Position numbers and translations under genes: made by a program. The notes beneath the pieces were generated by a model that searched no databases, had not been told where the DNA came from, and saw nothing but the letters and a program-made list of their open reading frames with translations. Below are positions 1-7,847 of a DNA stretch of 47,263 bases, piece by piece. Position 1 is the first letter of the stretch. Every line of letters begins with the position of its first letter. The DNA comes from Bacillaceae bacterium SAS-127 (GTDB lineage: Bacteria > Bacillota > Bacilli > Bacillales > Domibacillaceae), in the NCBI GenBank assembly GCA_002261155.1, contig NKXN01000040.1, positions 1 through 47,263 of the forward strand, read 5' to 3'.

Positions 1-258
1 GGTACTACAACGGAGGCAGCTTCTTTTGAATCTGCTAACAACTACACAGCAAAGTTCTTTAATCAAAATGTAAGATATATCAACTTACAAGTTGGTCAAG
101 TGGACTTTCTAGCAGCTGATAGATATCAATTTGCTTATGGAGCAGGCGTAGTTTCATTAAGTAGCTCCGGAAAAGTCACAGCTCTTAAACCTGGTACAGC
201 AAAAATTTATGCTTATGGTAAACATGGTATGGTCACGCTTATATATACTGTTAGATAA
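1..258 (+). CDS. small secreted Big2-domain protein, 5' end outside window
   Basis: This is the C-terminal 85 residues of a small protein that begins left of the window. The first visible residues (GTTTEAAS) match the signal-peptide cleavage region of the intact paralogue at 1117-1443. The C-terminal half has the bacterial Ig-like group 2 (Big2) pattern VVSLSSSGKVTALKPGTAKI, ending in a final beta strand (IYTVR). A single Big2 domain without an anchor suggests a secreted or wall-associated protein; the binding partner is unknown. DNA over the cleavage region is nearly identical to the paralogue, while the mature parts have diverged. A terminator follows at 275-314. Confidence is high for the domain and low for any role. 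Confidence 0.75.
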   Translation, partial: GTTTEAASFESANNYTAKFFNQNVRYINLQVGQVDFLAADRYQFAYGAGVVSLSSSGKVTALKPGTAKIYAYGKHGMVTLIYTVR

Positions 259-274
259 TAAGTTTTAATTTCAT

Positions 275-314
275 GTAGAGTCTATCTTCTTCAAGGTGGC
301 TCTACGTTTTTTAT
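275..314 (+). terminator. Rho-independent terminator of the first Big2 gene
   Basis: GTAGAG at 275-280 pairs with CTCTAC at 300-305, and a run of T follows. It lies 17 bases after the stop codon. The stem is short and the loop contains further pairing. Confidence 0.55.
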
Positions 315-448
315 TTCTTTTGAAAGAAAATCCTATTTGCTCTTTTTAATTCACTGTATAAGTCCATTCTTCACTAATACATTTCTAACAACTTAATCAT
401 TAACTCCTTTTTGAAGCTCTGTTTTATTGTGAGGTTTTATCGCCTTAT

Positions 449-854
449 TTAATTTCCAGTGCGTTTAAACTCGTCATTGCCTGACAACGAAATATAATCA
501 AATATATTTTTTTATAAGCTCTTGATCATTGCCTACTAACCCTAACTTAAAAGCTTTATTAATGATAGCAGATACTTGACCAGCATAAGCTACATCTCCA
601 GAAAGTCTCATTCTGTCTTGTAATATCCCATTATGAAAATTTGATGCTTCACGAGATAGATTGGGATTAACCACTTTGTCGGATTTAATATCGTCCATAA
701 ATTCGCTTAAGCCTATCTGGCTTTCTATTTCTTCTATAAAAACCTTATTAGGAGGATAGTAATTCTTTGCAGAAACCGTTATCCCCCCAGCACCCAATAA
801 TTTATAAGCACCACTCTTTATTTTTGAATTTTGCACAATGTTATTTTTACTTTA
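449..854 (-). pseudogene. frameshifted C-terminal remnant of an unrecognised protein (possibly a toxin-type C-terminus)
   Basis: On the minus strand a frame is open from 854 to 498 and encodes about 118 residues (KSGAYKLLGAGGITVSAK ... VGNDQELIKKYI). It has only a GTG candidate start (836) and no convincing ribosome binding site. At 507-513 lies a run of seven A on the coding strand. Removing one A lets the protein continue as NIFDYISLSGNDEFKRTGN and stop at 449-451, which looks like a natural C-terminus. I therefore read it as a 5'-truncated, frameshifted gene. The family is not recognised. The N-terminally truncated form next to secreted-protein genes is compatible with the C-terminal end of a polymorphic toxin, but this is inference only. 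Confidence 0.45.
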
Positions 855-1049
855 TACACTCTCATTACCAGTGTGCACTAAACCTAAATTAAAGATCAGT
901 TTAGTTTCTTTTCTTTGCTTGCTTCTGAAAACATTTGTTAAGGTTCCCTTTTTCTCGTATCATCCTGAAAAATCAGGTGGAAAGAACCAAAAAAAGCAGG
1001 ATATTAAACAAATCTATTTAGTTATATAATTGGAAAATTAATTGTATTA

Positions 1050-1078
1050 TTGACAATTATATACTTATATTGTACTAT
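1050..1078 (+). promoter_or_regulatory. sigma-A type promoter of the second Big2 gene
   Basis: A perfect TTGACA -35 box (1050-1055) is followed by a 17-base spacer and TACTAT (1073-1078). It lies about 40 bases upstream of the start codon, which is preceded by an AGGAGG ribosome binding site. Confidence 0.75.
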
Positions 1079-1116
1079 TAAAATGTATTCAAAATAGTTA
1101 CATAGGAGGAATTTAC

Positions 1117-1443
1117 ATGAAAAAAGCTAGTAAATTAATTATTGCTTCTGCACTGTCACTCTCTTTCCTTGGCTCATTGGGTACTACAACGGAGGCAGCT
1201 TCTGTTGAACCTGCTAACAATCAAAAAACTATTTTTCCCCAAAGTAATGTAGTACATTATAATATGAAAGTTGGTTGGTCCCAATTTTTGAGTAGCGGGA
1301 ACCATAAAATTGTTTATGGAGCTGATGTAGTTTCAATAAATAGCTATGGAAGACTCACAGCTCTTAAGCCAGGTAAAGCCCAAGTTAATTCTTACCTTCC
1401 AAATGGTACAACCGTTATTGCCATATATACTGTGACAAATTAA
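1117..1443 (+). CDS. small secreted Big2-domain protein
   Basis: This is a 108-residue protein. The N-terminus has a typical signal peptide: KK, then a hydrophobic stretch (about residues 7-22), then a cleavage region near TEAAS. The mature part is about 80 residues and ends in a single Big2 (bacterial Ig-like group 2) domain with the pattern SINSYGRLTALKPGKAQV. There is no LPXTG motif, lipobox or transmembrane tail, so it is predicted to be released or loosely wall-associated. It is a paralogue of the truncated gene at 1-258. The start is supported by AGGAGG eight bases upstream and by a strong promoter at 1050-1078. It ends at a strong terminator, so it is monocistronic. The ligand and role are unknown. 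Confidence 0.8.
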   Translation: MKKASKLIIASALSLSFLGSLGTTTEAASVEPANNQKTIFPQSNVVHYNMKVGWSQFLSSGNHKIVYGADVVSINSYGRLTALKPGKAQVNSYLPNGTTVIAIYTVTN

Positions 1444-1451
1444 CTTTTTTA

Positions 1452-1508
1452 GATTCATCATCACTGTTTGCGTTATTTTACAAAAAGTGATGATGAATCA
1501 ACATTTTT
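1452..1508 (+). terminator. strong Rho-independent terminator of the second Big2 gene
   Basis: A perfect 14-bp stem (GATTCATCATCACT at 1452-1465 with its complement at 1486-1499) is followed by AACATTTTT. Confidence 0.8.
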
Positions 1509-1591
1509 AAGTACATATTTATCGAATTTGAATAAATTCTGATCATTAGTCCAAAGGATCAAATAAAGCCAATAAGGCAAACTAGAAAATG

Positions 1592-1624
1592 AAAAACTCC
1601 GTCTTTTATGAGACGGAGTTTTGT
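1592..1624. terminator. bidirectional terminator-like hairpin with no intact gene before it
   Basis: AAAACTCCGTCT pairs with AGACGGAGTTTT around a six-base loop. It is flanked by A-rich and T-rich tracts, so it could work on either strand. No intact gene feeds into it, which suggests that a gene (for example a repressor upstream of immA) was deleted here. Confidence 0.6.
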
Positions 1625-1655
1625 TATACACCAAATTCGAACATACGATCTATAA

Positions 1656-2036
1656 TTCTTTTTCGAGATAAACCAATTGGACTATTCGACTGTTTTAGAA
1701 GACTACATTTTTTCTCTCTATCAATCTATCGGTATTTACAAGCCAGAGCAATTAGACGCTAAAATGATTGCTACTCGTTTAGGTGTAGTGTTTGAATACG
1801 ATGATAAATCTAGCAAATCTTTTGAGTTAGGCGATATCCCTTTCATCGTGCTTAATAATCAATTTACCCCGCAGCAACAGTGGCAGGATTTCGCTCATGA
1901 GCTTGGCCGCCTTCTTCGTCATTGTGGTAATCTGACGGTGCTGCCCTCTTCTTTTCGTAAGATACAGGAATGGTAAGCAAATAGCATTGCCTAGCACTTC
2001 TACATCCCAACGTTTATGTTAGAGAAGATGATGTTT
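1656..2036 (+). pseudogene. ImmA/IrrE-family metallopeptidase, degraded
   Basis: The frame encodes an ImmA/IrrE-like zinc peptidase. Recognisable parts are an N-terminal helix (VLEDYIFSLYQSIGI), LDAKMIATRLGVVFEYDD, and the active-site region FAHELGRLLRHCGN. In the family this site is normally HELGHxxxH; here the second metal-binding His is Arg. The frame is closed by TAA after QEW (1974-1976) and again by TAG six codons later. It then continues as HFYIPTFMLEKM, the expected continuation of the family. There is no good start codon or ribosome binding site; a TTG at 1677 is the best available. ImmA proteins cleave the repressor of integrative elements and prophages. This copy is dead and marks a former mobile element. 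Confidence 0.75.
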
Positions 2037-2478
2037 CCTCGGCTTCGACAGGAAGTGATTTATCCGCTAGATGAATACACATACTTGGAGAAAGGAATCG
2101 AAACAGCCCTTAAAAGCATTCTAACTGGGAATAAGATGGCGAATAGGTATTTGAACATAGAAAGCAACGAACAGGAAATGAAGCTTTTAAAGAAGCAAAT
2201 AGACCGTAATAAGAAGGCATTAATAAAAAGGGAAAGGAAATTAGAGAGATTGCTTGATTTATATTTAGATGGGGATATAACGAAAGACGAGCTTTCTAAA
2301 AAGAGGAAAGGCATCGATGGAGAAATTGTTCATCTGACCGAAACGTTAACGAGTCTTATGAAGATGTATGATCTTTTGGAGAAAGAAGAATTAAATATGG
2401 AGTATGTGTATGAGTATTTATCGACGATCCGATTTTATGATGATGAATTGATGCCGATTGAAAAGCAACAAGAAAAAG
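2037..2478 (+). pseudogene. C-terminal remnant of a large serine recombinase
   Basis: This segment continues in the same frame as the immA remnant. It resembles the C-terminal region of large serine recombinases (integrases). A helical part (YLEKGIETALKSIL) is followed by the long charged coiled coil KKQIDRNKKALIKRERKL and then LLDLYLDGDITKDELSKKRK, a typical pattern in that family. The catalytic N-terminal resolvase domain and the zinc ribbon are missing. The frame runs on into the terminator and the antisense of the CoA-binding gene, so the original C-terminus is probably lost or near 2470. An immA-then-integrase order is seen at the end of ICEBs1-type elements, which fits this being the scar of an element end. 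Confidence 0.65.
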
Positions 2479-2502
2479 GCCGCCTCTTTCCAAAGGCGAC
2501 CC
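2472..2502 (-). terminator. terminator of the CoA-binding protein gene
   Basis: On the minus strand GGTCGCCTTT pairs with AGAGGCGGCC (with G-U pairs) around a short loop and is followed by TTTTT. Confidence 0.65.
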
Positions 2503-2523
2503 TGTTCTTGTTGTTTTTCAAGT

Positions 2524-2934
2524 TTACTTCGTTAACGCGTGTTCAACTTTTATACAACGGTTCATTATTACCGTCTTCCCTTTTTCCTTCAAAAACTCAT
2601 ACGCTCTCTCATCTTCTACACCAAGCTGGGCCCAAAAGATATCGCAGTCGATTTCCACAAATTCTCTCGCAATGTCAAACAGAAACTCTGAACGGCGGAA
2701 CACATTAACAATATCGACTTTTTCTGTGATGTCTTTCAGTGAGCTGACGGCTTTTTCACCGAGTACCATGTCTATACTTGGGTTGACCGGAATGATTTTG
2801 TAGCCTGCCTTTTGCATTGCTTCAGATACCATGTAGCTTGTTCTTTCTGGATTGTTACTTAATCCTACTACCGCAATTGTTTTTGCTTGTTTCAGCAACT
2901 GTCCCATTTCTGCTCTTGATGGATTTTCAATCAT
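2524..2934 (-). CDS. yneT: CoA-binding domain protein (YneT-like)
   Basis: This 136-residue protein is a single CoA-binding Rossmann domain. It has the glycine-rich start IAVVGLSNNPERTSYMVSE (about residues 20-38), then YKIIPVNPS, and a C-terminal GKTVIMNRCIKVEH. The family resembles the N-terminal domain of succinyl-CoA synthetase alpha. It lacks a catalytic partner and its role is unknown. A GGGAGGG ribosome binding site supports the ATG at 2934. In B. subtilis yneT lies next to yneS (plsY) and parE; here an NCS2 permease has come between yneT and plsY. It is transcribed after the permease gene on the same strand with a 41-base gap. Confidence 0.85.
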   Translation of the reverse strand: MIENPSRAEMGQLLKQAKTIAVVGLSNNPERTSYMVSEAMQKAGYKIIPVNPSIDMVLGEKAVSSLKDITEKVDIVNVFRRSEFLFDIAREFVEIDCDIFWAQLGVEDERAYEFLKEKGKTVIMNRCIKVEHALTK

Positions 2935-2975
2935 GTAATTCCCTCCCTATCATGACATATTTCGTTGTTTCTCTT

Positions 2976-4280
2976 TTAGTTTCCTGCTTTCGATTGTTTT
3001 CTATGAAAAAAGATTAACCACTGTTCAACGATGATGGCGACAAGTGTCCCAAAAATGAGGCCATTGTTTAGAACGGAGGTCACAGCTACAGGAAATTCCG
3101 TAAACGCAGCGGCGGGAACGAACATCGCCCCGACACCCGTCAATAAAGCAATACCGCTGATCATTCTTGATCGATCTTTGTTTTTTACCTTATCTAACTC
3201 AGCAAAGGCAAAGCCGGCCATTTTCGAAAAAATAACGAAGGTGACCGCATAGCCAACAGGGACTGGTAATGAGGCGAGAACATTCATCGCTGGCGGACAA
3301 ATACTTAATAGAGCGATAAATAAGGAACCAACTAAAAACGGCTGAATGGAGGCATTTCTCGTTTGAGCCACAAAACCGGCTGCTCCTGAAATCGGAACCG
3401 AGCCAATAGCAGATAGACTTCCGCCGATAAGCTGATTCACGCCAGCGGCAAACCCAGCGCCGCGATAGCTTGCTTTTTGCTTGGCTCCTGTTACTTGTGT
3501 GATCACTTCTTCCATTACTCTAATAGAAGCAATCATATTTGCTGTCAATAATAACGTAATAAACAAAGCAGTGACAATCGTTCCCGAATCAAATAAAGGC
3601 GGACCGAAAACAAAGAATTGAGGAAGTTGAATCCAACCTTGTCCATGATCTGTAATGGCAGGGGCTTGCCCTAGCGCAATAAAGATTAGCCAACCACAAG
3701 CGAAAGAAACAATAACGGAATATTGCCGTACCCAATTGAGCCGATGGGCAGAAAAATAATACGCGAGCACAAGCGTAATCAAACTTCCCACCATCACCAC
3801 TGGTTGAATGACACCAGTTTCATTCGGCAAACCGAGCATCCCATTCATAAACGAACCACTTAATTGCAAAATGAGCAGAAACAAATATACAAACGTAACT
3901 GTCGGTGTAAATAAAGTGGCCATCCGCTTTAAAAGACCAAATACTGCCAGTACAATAAAGAAAATACCTGAGACGATCATCCCGCCTTCTAAACTGCGTA
4001 ATGCCTCTGTATTAGATGCATAGATAGTGCCTGCAAAGCCAGCATAAATCGCAAACACACCCCACCAAAGTCCAGCTGGCCCCTCGCTAATCGGCAAGCG
4101 ATGCCCAAATAAGGCTTGAATCAGTCCTGAAACTCCCAACACAAACATCGTTCTTTGCACAAACATCGCTGTATCTACTTCAGAAAAACCGAATAACCCA
4201 GCAATGGCGATCGGTGCGACGAGGGAACTAGCCAGCATAAAGGTCGCCCATTGTAATCCACTAACTAATAATTTCATCAT
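2976..4280 (-). CDS. NCS2-family purine/pyrimidine (uracil/xanthine) permease
   Basis: This is a 434-residue integral membrane protein with about 12 hydrophobic segments. It shows the nucleobase:cation symporter-2 (xanthine/uracil permease) layout: an N-terminal helix pair around ASSLVAPIAIAGLFG, a segment LPISEGPAGLWWG, and a conserved central-to-late stretch near residues 280-300 (AAGVNQLIGGSLSAIGSVPI). The expected role is proton- or sodium-coupled uptake of a purine or pyrimidine base. The exact base cannot be read from sequence; it most resembles the divergent YwdJ-type branch. The upstream region (4281-4451) shows no purine riboswitch that I can recognise. It is divergent from plsY and may be transcribed together with the downstream yneT. 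Confidence 0.8.
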   Translation of the reverse strand: MMKLLVSGLQWATFMLASSLVAPIAIAGLFGFSEVDTAMFVQRTMFVLGVSGLIQALFGHRLPISEGPAGLWWGVFAIYAGFAGTIYASNTEALRSLEGGMIVSGIFFIVLAVFGLLKRMATLFTPTVTFVYLFLLILQLSGSFMNGMLGLPNETGVIQPVVMVGSLITLVLAYYFSAHRLNWVRQYSVIVSFACGWLIFIALGQAPAITDHGQGWIQLPQFFVFGPPLFDSGTIVTALFITLLLTANMIASIRVMEEVITQVTGAKQKASYRGAGFAAGVNQLIGGSLSAIGSVPISGAAGFVAQTRNASIQPFLVGSLFIALLSICPPAMNVLASLPVPVGYAVTFVIFSKMAGFAFAELDKVKNKDRSRMISGIALLTGVGAMFVPAAAFTEFPVAVTSVLNNGLIFGTLVAIIVEQWLIFFHRKQSKAGN

Positions 4281-4451
4281 TCCACCTATTTCTAAAAAAA
4301 ATTAACAGCAACAATCTATTCAATTATTAAGGGTACGCCATATTTTTCAATCAAGCAACGAAAAGTTCTCCTATTCTGCTTGCATGCATGGTAAAATAAA
4401 AAGCACATGTGTTATTTTTTATCATGATAAGTGTTTAAAAGGGGTAGATCT

Positions 4452-5033
4452 ATGCTTACCGGAATGATTATTATACTAGCTTATCTGCTTGGTTCCATCC
4501 CATCAGGATTAATTATCGGCAAACGTTTCTTTGGAATCGATATCCGGGAACATGGAAGTGGAAACCTCGGTGCGACCAATTCTTTTCGCACATTAGGTGT
4601 GAAAGCCGGACTGATCGTCACTTTCGCGGATATTTTAAAAGGAACGGCCGCTACGTTGTTGCCCTTATGGCTAGGCTCTACGTTAGACCCACTTATCGCA
4701 GGCACTATTGCCGTCGTCGGGCATATGTTTCCTGTTTTTGCAGGGTTTAGAGGTGGAAAAGCGGTTGCTACGTCAGGAGGAGTGCTACTCGCCCTTCAAC
4801 CTGTCATGTTTTTAGTGTTAATGCTTTCTTTTTTTATTACTTTATATTTTTCAAAATATGTCTCGTTGTCATCGATAATTGCAGCGATTACAGCTATCAT
4901 CTATTCCCTTATTCTAGGGAATACATTATTAATTATAATCGTTGCCACACTAGCATTTTTTGTTATTTTCAGACATCGCGCGAATATTAAACGGATCATC
5001 AACAAAACGGAACCTAAAATTAAATGGATGTAA
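4452..5033 (+). CDS. plsY: glycerol-3-phosphate acyltransferase PlsY
   Basis: This 193-residue membrane protein transfers an acyl group from acyl-phosphate to sn-glycerol-3-phosphate, the first acylation in phospholipid synthesis. PlsY motifs are all visible: [12 protein letters not shown] in the first helix, [16 protein letters not shown] (about residues 36-51), and [21 protein letters not shown] (about 93-113). About six hydrophobic helices are present. I chose the ATG at 4452 because AAAGGGG lies just upstream; an upstream TTG in the same frame (4431) has no binding site and would add seven unusual residues. It corresponds to B. subtilis yneS. It ends in a shared terminator with the convergent fapA. 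Confidence 0.93.
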   Translation: MLTGMIIILAYLLGSIPSGLIIGKRFFGIDIREHGSGNLGATNSFRTLGVKAGLIVTFADILKGTAATLLPLWLGSTLDPLIAGTIAVVGHMFPVFAGFRGGKAVATSGGVLLALQPVMFLVLMLSFFITLYFSKYVSLSSIIAAITAIIYSLILGNTLLIIIVATLAFFVIFRHRANIKRIINKTEPKIKWM

Positions 5034-5038
5034 CAAAA

Positions 5039-5084
5039 ACTGCACCAAAAGTAGAAAATAACTCCTTTTGGTGCAGTTTTTTTA
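5039..5084. terminator. bidirectional terminator between plsY and fapA
   Basis: A perfect 13-bp stem (ACTGCACCAAAAG at 5039-5051 with its complement at 5065-5077) is flanked by A and T tracts, serving both convergent genes. Confidence 0.85.
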
Positions 5085-7043
5085 ATAGTTAGTTCCTATC
5101 TTTAGCTCACCTTCTTCATCTAAATGAGCATTGACTAGACTTGTCTTCTTTAAAAATATGTGTTTTTTCTTTCCTACATAAATCACTGTATCGATATGAG
5201 CAATACTTAAAATAATCCGACCTTTTTCAGAAACCTTGATGGTGGTAGGTACACCAGACTCCGAGCCTGCTTCTTTTGCCTGAACTACATTTTCAGCTTC
5301 AACCGTTCCACCTTTAATATAACCAGTAATATTTATATCTCCACCCGATTTTAATGTGGAATTATATACACCTTGCCCCCAAATCATAATATCTCCACTG
5401 CAGGATATTTGACTGTTGATTGCGTAAGGAATAGAAATAAATACATCCTCATCTGCCGGTGTAGAGTAATAATGAAGTAAATGTTCCGCTTCTTTAGTCA
5501 CTTGCTTCATTCGATGGGGAGACATGTTCTTCATATTTTTCGTCATAAAAGTCAAATATAACTGATTGGCCAACTGAATCCAATCTTTCGAGAGCGCATT
5601 TTGATGCTTCGAAGTCTCTCGAACAAATGATCCAATAGCTGTAGGTAGCTGTTTGAAATTATTATCGATTAGTAATTGAACGGCTTGATGAATAGCTTCT
5701 TCACTAGATTCTTTAGAGACTTGCTTGAGCCTTAATAAAACGGCTTGTACTGCTGTATCAAAAACCATTAGCTGCTCAACAACTTCTTCAAGCTGTTTTA
5801 GCAAGACCTCAGCCATGAGATGAGTGTTTCCCGAGTTCACAATCGCTGCAAATACATTCTTTTGAATAATTGTCGATTTATTTGCAAATAGAGAGGCTCC
5901 AGATACTTGCCCTTTTACTTCAATATCTCCTGCTGCTTCCACTTTCATTTTCTCTTCAATCTTTCCAGAGATTTCGATATCCCCTTGAAAACGCAAATTC
6001 CCACTAGAAATATTAACATCCCCTTGATGCAAAAGGCGATCTAACACTTCCATTTTGGCTGTCATTCCTCTTGTTTCTACATGTAAGCGTCCAGACATAG
6101 AAGAATAAATATCTTGCTCCTTCTGATACATTCCCTTACCAAGGTGGACGGATACTTCGTGCACAGGCTTAGGTTGTATAACATTTCCCTTTACATCCAT
6201 CCCAGATGTACCCGGCTTGGGTGGCAAAATCGTAGCTACGCACTGATCCACTCTAACTTGTGGAATCGACCGCGTTTCACGGAAATCAACTTTTCCAAGC
6301 TGATCGATTTCAGGCGGAGTCATACCAATTTTATAATCCACATAGAAATCGACTTGACCGTCTGCTCCCTCTGTCGGTCTCTTTCCTGTTGCTAATGTAA
6401 CCTCCTCGTCAGCTAACACATCTATCGCGTACAATATATTTTCTTCATTCATACCGAACGTAATGCCTTGGCGCTCTAGTTCATGAGTGATCATTTCTTT
6501 CGTTAATTCATTAAAATAACTGATCTCCTCATAGACAGATAAACGAACTGTTGAACTCGGTGGATGATCATTGACTTTATATATGATTTGCTCTCCAGGC
6601 TCTATAAGTACGCTCGCCTTCATTTTATCGTTATCGACTGTAAACTTATAAACAGTGTCCTTCTTTTCAACAATAGGCTTGATCGTCACTTGATCTGTTG
6701 ACGAAACAATGGCCGTATTCTCAATTAATTCATCATTTATGTATACTTGCAGTTTCGGGTGAGGAACGAGTACGATGTCTTCAGGCCCTGAAGAATGAAT
6801 GACAAATTGTTCATTTTCAATGCCAGCTAAAGATCTTTGTAATGGCTGTTCTTCTGTCACCGGTGTTTCTTCTCGAACTGTCACATTGACAATGGCTTGT
6901 TGTTGCTTTAGTCCAAATAACTTAGAAGTAGGTTGCTGCAATACTTCTACTGTTACTTGCTCTCTTGATACATGTAATTCAGCTAACGCTAATTGAATCG
7001 CTTCCTCTACTGTGTTCGCCTTTTTCTTGATCGTTTTTAACAT
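5082..7043 (-). CDS. fapA: FapA (DUF342) family protein with N-terminal Jag-N domain
   Basis: This is a 653-residue cytoplasmic protein. Residues 1-50 (LKTIKKKANTVEEAIQLALA ... KLFGLKQQQAIVNV) form a Jag-N domain, as in the KhpB/Jag RNA-binding protein. The centre and C-terminus (about 180-650) match the FapA/DUF342 family, with a beta-helix-like run of short turns (GDVNISSGNLRFQGDIEISG, then GDIMIWGQGVYNS) and an intervening helical section. DUF342 proteins carry polymer-binding-like repeats, but their role in Bacillaceae is unsettled. The start at 7043 is chosen because GAGGTG lies just upstream and Jag-N homology begins there; a longer frame to 7112 adds an unlikely Asn/Asp-rich lead. It is monocistronic. 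Confidence 0.82.
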   Translation of the reverse strand: MLKTIKKKANTVEEAIQLALAELHVSREQVTVEVLQQPTSKLFGLKQQQAIVNVTVREETPVTEEQPLQRSLAGIENEQFVIHSSGPEDIVLVPHPKLQVYINDELIENTAIVSSTDQVTIKPIVEKKDTVYKFTVDNDKMKASVLIEPGEQIIYKVNDHPPSSTVRLSVYEEISYFNELTKEMITHELERQGITFGMNEENILYAIDVLADEEVTLATGKRPTEGADGQVDFYVDYKIGMTPPEIDQLGKVDFRETRSIPQVRVDQCVATILPPKPGTSGMDVKGNVIQPKPVHEVSVHLGKGMYQKEQDIYSSMSGRLHVETRGMTAKMEVLDRLLHQGDVNISSGNLRFQGDIEISGKIEEKMKVEAAGDIEVKGQVSGASLFANKSTIIQKNVFAAIVNSGNTHLMAEVLLKQLEEVVEQLMVFDTAVQAVLLRLKQVSKESSEEAIHQAVQLLIDNNFKQLPTAIGSFVRETSKHQNALSKDWIQLANQLYLTFMTKNMKNMSPHRMKQVTKEAEHLLHYYSTPADEDVFISIPYAINSQISCSGDIMIWGQGVYNSTLKSGGDINITGYIKGGTVEAENVVQAKEAGSESGVPTTIKVSEKGRIILSIAHIDTVIYVGKKKHIFLKKTSLVNAHLDEEGELKIGTNY

Positions 7044-7212
7044 AATACACCTCTTCAGCTTATTATTATTTATATCGACATCCGTGTCCATCGTATTAGT
7101 TCTAATTTTCAAAACACTACTTTATAACTATAAAATAATGATCAAAAGAAAAGTATATAAATTATCAAATTTCTTCTCAACATGATAAACTAAAACTTGG
7201 GGTGAAATGATT

Positions 7213-7509
7213 ATGAACATCTTTATCGATTCGCAAGCTCTGTCTTGGTTTAAACGGGAAGTAGAAACCCAATCAGGAGAATTCGTTCGTTTTTTCGTTC
7301 GGTATGGAGGATCAAGTCCACTTCATGATAGTTTTTCATTAGGTTTGACAAAAGAAGAGCCTATAGAAGTTGGAGCGAAGCAAAAATATGATGGCGTTAC
7401 TTTTTTCGTTGAACAAAAAGACCTTTGGTTTTTTGATGGGCATGACCTTCATGTACATTATAATGAGAAATTAGATGAACCCGAATATACATACGTGAAG
7501 CCTGAATGA
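7213..7509 (+). CDS. yneR: HesB/YneR-like protein
   Basis: This 98-residue protein resembles B. subtilis YneR of the HesB/IscA-like superfamily. Visible family blocks are ALSWFKREVE, GEFVRFFVRYGGSS and KYDGVTFFVEQKDLWFFDGHDL. The cysteines that bind iron or a cluster in true IscA/HesB proteins are absent, as in the YneR branch, so an iron-sulfur carrier role should not be assumed. The ATG at 7213 is preferred over 7207 because the GGGGTGA binding site is well spaced for the second ATG. The gene is divergent from fapA and convergent with yneQ, sharing the terminator at 7511-7548. Confidence 0.85.
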   Translation: MNIFIDSQALSWFKREVETQSGEFVRFFVRYGGSSPLHDSFSLGLTKEEPIEVGAKQKYDGVTFFVEQKDLWFFDGHDLHVHYNEKLDEPEYTYVKPE

Positions 7510-7510
7510 A

Positions 7511-7548
7511 AAAAAGCGAAAAGGATGAGGTTTTCCTTTTCGCTTTAT
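7511..7548. terminator. bidirectional terminator between yneR and yneQ
   Basis: AAAGCGAAAAGGA (7513-7525) pairs perfectly with TCCTTTTCGCTTT (7534-7546). The yneQ stop codon lies inside the 3' arm. Confidence 0.85.
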
Positions 7549-7847
7549 AGTTGAAATTTAGTAATATGATCTATTAATCCTTCTTTTTCTAATATGTTTT
7601 TTTGTCGCTCTCCTAATAGATCATAATGGGGATAATTCGCTTTTCGATCATCAATCCACTCTTTCGCAAGTCCGTATTGTTTTCCCCACTCAGCTAGCTG
7701 ATTCACATTGCGACAGCCCACTTTGGTGACTGTTTTGCAACCCGGAAAGCGATCATCGAGCCAGTAATGAGTTAGAAACGCAAGCTCTCCCCGATCAATC
7801 GCCCGTTTCCACTCCAATACTTCTCTCTTTGTTATACCAAAGGCCAT
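7545..7847 (-). CDS. yneQ: YneQ-like protein of unknown function
   Basis: This 100-residue soluble protein matches the position and appearance of B. subtilis YneQ: a basic N-terminus, ITKREVLEWKRAIDRGE, THYWLDDRFPGCKTVTKVGC, and WIDDRKANYPHYDLLGERQK. No catalytic motif or known domain is recognised; it has two cysteines about ten residues apart in the middle. It starts one base inside the yneP stop (TAATG overlap), so the two are translationally coupled and probably function in the same operon. Confidence 0.75.
   Translation of the reverse strand: MAFGITKREVLEWKRAIDRGELAFLTHYWLDDRFPGCKTVTKVGCRNVNQLAEWGKQYGLAKEWIDDRKANYPHYDLLGERQKNILEKEGLIDHITKFQL

Noticed and set aside
838-1029. Plus-strand frame of 63 residues
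   Set aside because: It has no binding site, low-complexity hydrophobic start and no family resemblance; the region is the promoter side of the Big2 gene.
2016-2708. A 230-residue plus-strand frame as an intact gene
   Set aside because: Only the first half resembles a recombinase tail. The rest is read-through of a terminator and of the antisense strand of the CoA-binding gene.
4281-4451. Purine riboswitch before the NCS2 permease
   Set aside because: I could not find the conserved junction and loop pattern of a purine aptamer.
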